Positions 59,719 through 64,000 of a stretch of 64,000 nucleotides of DNA are shown piece by piece (the first letter of the stretch is position 1; the number at the start of each line of letters is the position of its first letter). Origin of the DNA: Streptomyces sp. CNQ-509 (lineage in GTDB: Bacteria > Actinomycetota > Actinomycetes > Streptomycetales > Streptomycetaceae); assembly GCF_001011035.1 (NCBI RefSeq), contig NZ_CP011492.1, positions 5,315,001 through 5,379,000 of the forward strand, written 5' to 3'. A program made the position numbers and the translations under genes. The notes beneath the pieces are model-generated. The model did not search any database, was not told the origin of the DNA, and worked only from the letters and a program-made list of their open reading frames with translations.

Positions 59719-60522
59719 TCAGCGGCCCGTGAAGCGCGGCTCCTCCTTCGCCACGAACGCCTCCACCGCGATCCTGTGGTCCTCCGACGCACCCGCGCGG
59801 GACTGCAGCTCCGCCTCCCTCGCCAGCGTCTCCGCGAACCCGTGGCCCGCCCCGTACGCCAGCGACTCCTTGATCGCCGCGTACGCCCCCGTCGGCCCGG
59901 CCGCGAGCCGGCGGGCCACCGCCGCCGCCTCCGCGGCCAGCTCCGCCGCCGGTACGACGACGTTCGCGATGCCCAGCGCCAGCGCCTCGGCCGCCGGGAT
60001 CCGGCGCGGGAAGAGCAGCAGGTCGGCGGCGCGGCCGTGGCCGACGAGGCGGGGGAGGGTCCAGGAGACGCCGGAGTCCGCGGTGAGCGCGACGCCCGCG
60101 AAGGAGGTGTGGAACGACGCGGTGTCGGCCACCACCCGGTAGTCCGCCGCGAACGCGAAGCCCGCGCCGGCCCCGGCGGCGACCCCGTTGACGCCCGCGA
60201 CCACCGGCTTCGGCATCCCGGCGAGGGTGGCGGCGATGGGGTTGTAGTGCTCGGTGACGGTGTCCATCGCGTGGTCCGTACGCTGCGCGGCGCGGGCCGC
60301 CGCGAGGGTGCCGATGTGCTCCTTGAGGTCCTGCCCCACGCAGAACGCCCGCCCCGCGCCGGTGAGCAGCACGGCCCGTACGGCTTCGTCCGCCGCGGCT
60401 TCCCGCAGGGTGTCGCGCAGGGCGTTCTTGGTCTCGGTGTCGAGGGCGTTCATCGCGTCCGGGCGGTTGAGGGTGACGGTCGCGAGTCCGTCGGCGACCT
60501 CGTACAGCACGGTGTCCGCCAT
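59719..60522 (-). CDS. Enoyl-CoA hydratase/isomerase family protein
   Basis: A 267-residue crotonase-fold enzyme. The oxyanion-hole strands are AVLLTGAGRAFCVGQDLKEH (about residues 57-76) and NGVAAGAGAGFAFAADYRV (about 105-123). The usual hydratase Glu pair is not fully evident: one acidic position is replaced, so a PaaG-type isomerase role is possible. ATG at 60522 follows GAAGGGAAG; the upstream in-frame ATG at 60552 lacks a site. It stands alone; the CoA substrate is unknown. Confidence 0.88.
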   Translation of the reverse strand: MADTVLYEVADGLATVTLNRPDAMNALDTETKNALRDTLREAAADEAVRAVLLTGAGRAFCVGQDLKEHIGTLAAARAAQRTDHAMDTVTEHYNPIAATLAGMPKPVVAGVNGVAAGAGAGFAFAADYRVVADTASFHTSFAGVALTADSGVSWTLPRLVGHGRAADLLLFPRRIPAAEALALGIANVVVPAAELAAEAAAVARRLAAGPTGAYAAIKESLAYGAGHGFAETLAREAELQSRAGASEDHRIAVEAFVAKEEPRFTGR

Positions 60523-60863
60523 GTTCTTCCCTTCGCTACGCCCCGGGGTCACCGGGGCTCTGCCGCGTCTCGTCCGGTGCCGTCAGCATGGCGGAGATCA
60601 CCGCTCCGCGACATGTGACGTGCGTCAAATGGAAACGCGGCGCGCCCCGGCCGGGAAGGGCGCAGTATCGCATCCCTCTGGCGGGAATTGGGAGGTTTTG
60701 CGGTCGGACGTCGCCGAGAGTATGCGGACCGATGTTGGTCATCAGGACCGGCAATGCGGGATAATGGGCGAGAAGCACTGTGTTCGATGCCGGTGGCGAC
60801 GAGCCTGTCCACGGGCCGTCGAAGCTTCTCAACGAAGAGCTGGTTTCAGGAAGGGGAACGAGC
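60523..60863. other. Intergenic region before the DUF3117 gene
   Basis: These 341 bases hold divergent promoters for the enoyl-CoA hydratase and the DUF3117 gene. TTGGTC (60735-60740) and GATAAT (60760-60765) are spaced 19 bases apart, a possible weak promoter for the plus-strand gene. No further element was convincing. Confidence 0.4.
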
Positions 60864-61031
60864 ATGGCGGCCATGAAGCCGCGGACGGGCGACGGCCCGC
60901 TCGAGGTGACCAAGGAGGGGCGGGGCATCGTCATGCGCGTTCCGCTCGAAGGCGGCGGGCGGCTCGTCGTCGAGCTGACCCCCGATGAAGCCGACGCGCT
61001 CGGCGACGCCCTGAAGAAGGTCGTCAGCTAG
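60864..61031 (+). CDS. DUF3117 protein
   Basis: A 55-residue conserved actinobacterial protein. It begins MAAMKPRTGDGPLEVTKEGR and continues RGIVMRVPLEGGGRLVVEL. Residues about 13-53 form a small alpha/beta domain. ATG at 60864 with AGGAAGGGG upstream. In mycobacteria the orthologue (Rv1211) follows tagA, as here after the intervening hydratase. The function is unknown. Confidence 0.9.
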   Translation: MAAMKPRTGDGPLEVTKEGRGIVMRVPLEGGGRLVVELTPDEADALGDALKKVVS

Positions 61032-61061
61032 TCGGACCGAGGTCCGGAAGAACCCTGTATG

Positions 61062-61088
61062 CGCCCCGGCCACGCGGTGGCCGGGGCG
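61062..61088. terminator. Hairpin terminator after the DUF3117 gene
   Basis: A perfect 12-bp stem, CGCCCCGGCCAC with GTGGCCGGGGCG, has a three-base GCG loop. It lies 30 bases past the DUF3117 stop. Confidence 0.88.
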
Positions 61089-61205
61089 GATCGTCCTTCC
61101 GGGCCCGTATCCCCGCCCGCGGGGCACCGGAGAGCCCGGTGCCGTCCGCGCGTTCCGCCCGCACGTCCGTGACATCCGTCACGTCCGTCCGGTCCTTCCC
61201 GCCCG

Positions 61206-61925
61206 TCACGCCTCGCGCTTGACTGCACACAGCAGCCCGTCCCCCACCGGCAGCAGCGCGGGCATCAGCTCCCGGCTCTCCTTCACCGCGCGCAGCAGCT
61301 CGCGCACCTTCTGCACCTCGTCGGGCTGGGCCGCCGAGTCCACCGTGCGCCCGTCCGCGAAGACGCCCTCGAAGCACACCACGCCGCCGGGCCGCAGCAG
61401 GCGCAACGATTCGCCGAGATACTCCAGGCACTCCAGCGGGTCACCGTCGCAGAAGACCATGTCGTACGAGCCGTCCGCCAGCCGCGGCAGCACGTCCAGC
61501 GCCCGGCCGACGATGATCCGCGCCCGGTTCGCGGCGAACCCGGCCGCCCGGAACGCCTGGCGCGCGAACTGCTGCCGCTCCGGCTCCGGGTCCACCGTCG
61601 TCAGCACCCCGCCGGGGCGCATGCCCTGCAGCAGGTGGATGCCGGAGACGCCGGTGCCGGTGCCGATCTCGACCACCGCCTTGGCGCCCGCCGTCGCCGC
61701 GAGCAGCCGCAGCGCGGCCCCGGCGCCCGCGGACACCTGGCGCAGGCCCGCCTCCAGGGCCCGCTGCCGCGCCCAGTGCAGCGCCGCCGTCGCCGAGCCC
61801 TGCGCACGCGTCGCAGCCGCCGGGTCGCCCGGGGTCACCCCGGCCCGGCCGCCGCCGGCGTCCGCGGCACCGTCCGTGCCGTACGCCTCCGCGAACGACC
61901 AGCTCGCCAGCCGGTTGCCGGTAAT
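61206..61925 (-). CDS. O-methyltransferase with probable ATT start
   Basis: A class I SAM-dependent methyltransferase of the catechol-O-methyltransferase-like family. The SAM site VVEIGTGTGVSG and the VDPEPERQQFARQAF stretch are clear. The frame is open well upstream of the first GTG (61838), with no ATG, GTG or TTG in it. An ATT at 61925 has CAGGAGAAGG six bases upstream, and reading from it gives ITGNRLASWSFAEAYG, which fits the N-terminus of homologues as I remember them. That start yields 239 residues; GTG at 61838 would give 210 and lose a conserved segment. The gene is divergent from the sigma factor, as in mycobacteria (Rv1220c and sigE). Confidence 0.82.
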   Translation of the reverse strand: MTGNRLASWSFAEAYGTDGAADAGGGRAGVTPGDPAAATRAQGSATAALHWARQRALEAGLRQVSAGAGAALRLLAATAGAKAVVEIGTGTGVSGIHLLQGMRPGGVLTTVDPEPERQQFARQAFRAAGFAANRARIIVGRALDVLPRLADGSYDMVFCDGDPLECLEYLGESLRLLRPGGVVCFEGVFADGRTVDSAAQPDEVQKVRELLRAVKESRELMPALLPVGDGLLCAVKREA

Positions 61926-61996
61926 CGCCTTCTCCTGTTCCCCGTTGGCACCTGCACCTGCATCCGTCGCAAGCGTGACTGTATCCGCTGCCCCTG

Positions 61997-62022
61997 GGAA
62001 CCTGCTGGCCGGACCGTGCGTT
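61997..62022 (+). promoter_or_regulatory. Putative ECF-sigma promoter before the sigma factor gene
   Basis: GGAAC (61997-62001) and CGTT (62019-62022) are separated by 17 bases. This matches the GGAAC...CGTT pattern of SigE/SigH/SigR-type promoters, so the sigma factor may activate its own gene. Confidence 0.5.
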
Positions 62023-62135
62023 GGGGGAGACGGAAGTGCTACGGACGAGGTAAGGATGCCGGCGGGGATGGTTCCGCTGAATGCGGGAGAATACCGGTCG
62101 GATGAGCTTATCCGGAGCTAACGGGCGAGGTGGAT

Positions 62136-62936
62136 ATGGTAGGGGGCCTACTGGACACCACCAGAGCCACCAGGGGAGGTGCGGCCGCGTCCGGCGAAAG
62201 GGGCACCCTTCGGCGATTCCGCCGAGGGTCCCGGGCACCGGATGAGCCGAAATCCGTGACCGACACTGCTGACGACCACAGCCACGCCACCGACACCGTG
62301 ACCGTTGCCGGATTCTCCGCGTTCCCGGCCGACGACGCGTCGTCCAAGGGGTGGACTCCGCCTTCGTGGGAGGAGATCGTCAGCACCCACAGCGGTCGCG
62401 TCTACCGTCTCGCCTATCGCCTCACCGGGAACCGGCACGACGCCGAGGACCTCACGCAGGAGGTCTTCATCCGCGTCTTCCGGTCGCTGTCGACGTACAC
62501 CCCGGGGACGTTCGAGGGCTGGCTGCACCGCATCACCACGAACCTCTTCCTCGACCAGGTGCGGCGCAAGCAGCGCATCCGGTTCGACGCGCTCGGGGAC
62601 GACGCCGCGGAGCGGCTGCCGAGCCGCGAGCCGTCGCCGCAGCAGCACTTCAACGACACGCACTTCGACGCCGACGTCCAGCAGGCGCTGGACACCCTCG
62701 CGCCCGAGTTCCGGGCCGCGGTGGTGCTGTGCGACATCGAGGGCCTGTCGTACGAGGAGATCGCCGCCACCCTGGGCGTCAAGCTGGGCACGGTCCGCAG
62801 CCGGATCCACCGCGGCCGTTCCCACCTGCGCAAGGCGCTCAAGCACCGCTCCCCGGAGGCGAGGGCCGAGCAGCGCGCGCTCGCCGGGGCGGGGCAGGGC
62901 GCCTACGGCTCGGACGAGGAGGGCGGAACGCTGTGA
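62136..62936 (+). CDS. sigE: ECF sigma factor (SigE type)
   Basis: A 266-residue sigma-70 factor with regions 2 and 4 only. The first 80 residues are a long variable N-terminus. Region 2 (about residues 84-150) contains EDLTQEVFIRVFRSLSTY and the WLHRITTNLFLDQVRRK helix. Region 4 (about 183-235) contains LSYEEIAATLGVKLGTVRSR. ATG at 62136 with GAGG five bases before; GTG at 62130 is the alternative. Its stop overlaps the anti-sigma gene (GTGA). The neighbourhood (methyltransferase divergent, anti-sigma and htrA downstream) is that of mycobacterial sigE, which responds to envelope stress. Confidence 0.93.
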   Translation: MVGGLLDTTRATRGGAAASGERGTLRRFRRGSRAPDEPKSVTDTADDHSHATDTVTVAGFSAFPADDASSKGWTPPSWEEIVSTHSGRVYRLAYRLTGNRHDAEDLTQEVFIRVFRSLSTYTPGTFEGWLHRITTNLFLDQVRRKQRIRFDALGDDAAERLPSREPSPQQHFNDTHFDADVQQALDTLAPEFRAAVVLCDIEGLSYEEIAATLGVKLGTVRSRIHRGRSHLRKALKHRSPEARAEQRALAGAGQGAYGSDEEGGTL

Positions 62937-63748
62937 GCAGCGTGGGCGGGCTGTCGCCCGCCGAGCAGCACCTGGGCGAGGCGCTGGCGGCGCTGGTCGA
63001 CGGGGAACTGCCCCACGACTCGCGGGACCGCGTGCTGGCCCATCTGGCGACGTGTCCCCGGTGCAAGGCAGAGGCCGACGAGCAGCGCCGGCTCAAGAGC
63101 GTGTTCTCCGCCGCCGCCCCGCCCGCGCCCTCCGACGGGCTGCTGGCCCGGCTGGAGAACCTGCCGGGTGTCGACCTCGACGACGCCGCCCGCCGGTCGC
63201 CCTTCGCGGGCGGAGCCGGCGGCAGTGCGCGTACGGGCAGCAGGACCGGCGGTGCCCGCCCGGCCAGGACCGGCGGCTTCGGCGGCGGCATCCTCGGCGG
63301 CGCCGTGCTCGACGGCGGCACCGGGTTCCCGATCCACGAGGTCGAGCGGCCCTCCGCCGCCCGCGGGCGGCGCTTCGCGTTCGCCGCCGCCGGCGCGGTC
63401 TCCTTCGCCGCCCTCGCCCTCGGCGGCGCGCTGCCCATCGAGTCGGCCGTCGACCCCTCGGGCGGCTCCCCTGCGGTCACCCCCGGCGACCGCGGCGAGC
63501 CCGCGCGCTATTCGTACGACCCCCAGCTCTCCACCTCGGGCGGCGCACAGGACGCGGGCCCGGTCCAGCCGTACAGCACGCAGAGCGGCCCCCTTCAGTT
63601 GGCCGCCTCAGCGACGGCTGCCACGACCGCGACGCCGCAGCCGCCGCTGCTCTCCGTCTTCGCGGTCACCGAGCCGTCGGCGTCCGAGCCGCCGGCGTCC
63701 GCACCGCAGACCGCGCTGAGCGGGATGAACACCCCGTCGCCGCAGTGA
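62933..63748 (+). CDS. Zinc-finger anti-sigma factor
   Basis: A 271-residue membrane anti-sigma factor. The zinc-finger motif HLATCPRC near residues 37-44 is the HxxxCxxC signature of ZAS proteins, with an upstream His in SPAEQHLGE. The middle part is Gly/Arg-rich. One membrane helix lies near residues 143-162 (FAFAAAGAVSFAALAL). The outer domain of about 110 residues is Ser/Pro/Thr-rich. GTG overlaps the sigma stop by four bases, so the pair is made together. It should hold the sigma factor at the membrane until a stress signal triggers release. Confidence 0.9.
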   Translation: MSSVGGLSPAEQHLGEALAALVDGELPHDSRDRVLAHLATCPRCKAEADEQRRLKSVFSAAAPPAPSDGLLARLENLPGVDLDDAARRSPFAGGAGGSARTGSRTGGARPARTGGFGGGILGGAVLDGGTGFPIHEVERPSAARGRRFAFAAAGAVSFAALALGGALPIESAVDPSGGSPAVTPGDRGEPARYSYDPQLSTSGGAQDAGPVQPYSTQSGPLQLAASATAATTATPQPPLLSVFAVTEPSASEPPASAPQTALSGMNTPSPQ

Positions 63749-63972
63749 CCCCCCCTCGGGGCCGGCGGGACGTCGGCCCCGAGGCGATGCGCGGAACCGC
63801 ATGCACCTGATTGAATCGCTGGGGCGTGTCTGGCAAATGGCGCCGTCCGCCCTCTGGGCGGGCGCCGCGGCGGGATGTGCCAGGCGCGGCCTAGGGCCGC
63901 CCGGCGGGTGAGCAACAACTGCGGGCCGCGACGGTCTGCGCCCGAGTCGCATGCGGAACGTGTGGGGAGAAC

Positions 63973-64000
63973 ATGGACCAGGGGAAGCCGAGTTGGTGGA
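63973..64000 (+). CDS. Start of a probable HtrA/DegP-like protease, cut by the right edge
   Basis: Only nine codons are visible: MDQGKPSWW. The ATG has GGGGAGA upstream. Downstream of sigE and its anti-sigma gene, mycobacteria and Streptomyces carry an htrA-like gene, and the short hydrophilic start fits the cytosolic tail of such proteins. The call rests on position, not on sequence. The 224 bases between it and the anti-sigma gene hold a short CCGCCC/GGGCGG hairpin. Confidence 0.45.

Overview
The window is chromosomal DNA of a very GC-rich actinomycete, almost certainly a Streptomyces or close relative. The evidence is the extreme G/C bias at third codon positions, frequent GTG starts, a DasR-type operator (dre) before a chitinase gene, SpoIIE-type phosphatase and HATPase regulators, mycothiol synthesis (mshB), a peptide importer with the bldK gene order, and a block syntenic with the mycobacterial typA-mshB-fdxC-dapC-dapE-folP2-tag-sigE-htrA neighbourhood. 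No tRNA, rRNA or CRISPR array was seen.

1-4.0 kb: a compact accessory cluster. On the minus strand lie a membrane thioredoxin-like protein, an ABC exporter, an S26 signal peptidase and a MauE-like redox membrane protein cut by the left edge. The first three are coupled by 4-base stop/start overlaps. Divergent from them are two small peptide genes: a secreted peptide with three 11-residue repeats, and a 70-residue peptide with a 24-residue leader and eight cysteines. A perfect 42-bp palindrome made of four 11-bp-phased half-sites separates the two arms. I read this as a dedicated system for making, oxidising, trimming and exporting a disulfide-rich peptide. It is the most novel part of the window.

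4-21.8 kb: housekeeping and regulatory genes. These are an NmrA-like oxidoreductase, a MacB/FtsX-type ABC pair, an IS30-like transposase remnant, a TipA-like MerR regulator with its own 19-bp-spacer promoter, a PIG-L deacetylase, a GH18 chitinase with a dre operator, an MgtE magnesium channel, a GntR/UTRA regulator, a small SPOR-like protein, an ATP-binding regulator, a PAS-GAF-SpoIIE-HATPase phosphatase, PspA, a TPM-domain protein and a PBP4-type DD-carboxypeptidase.

21.9-26 kb: an actinobacterial succinate dehydrogenase operon (96-aa protein, membrane anchor, SdhA, SdhB).

26-50 kb: an orphan family-5 solute-binding lipoprotein resembling mycobacterial LpqW, typA, and two complete peptide ABC importers. 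The first has the order binding protein-permease-permease-ATPase-ATPase, the second permease-binding protein-permease-ATPase-ATPase as in bldKA-E. Between the importers lie an LPXTG surface protein, a peptidoglycan-binding membrane protein, a small membrane protein, mshB and two membrane proteins of unknown role.

50-64 kb: a SirB1-like protein, a GNAT acetyltransferase, a 7Fe ferredoxin, lysine/diaminopimelate genes dapC and dapE, a secreted protein, a lysozyme-fold membrane protein, a LOG-family hydrolase, a FolP2-like protein, a DivIVA-like protein, 3-methyladenine glycosylase, an enoyl-CoA hydratase, a DUF3117 protein, an O-methyltransferase that seems to start at ATT, an ECF sigma factor with its zinc-finger anti-sigma factor, and the first codons of a probable HtrA-like protease at the right edge.
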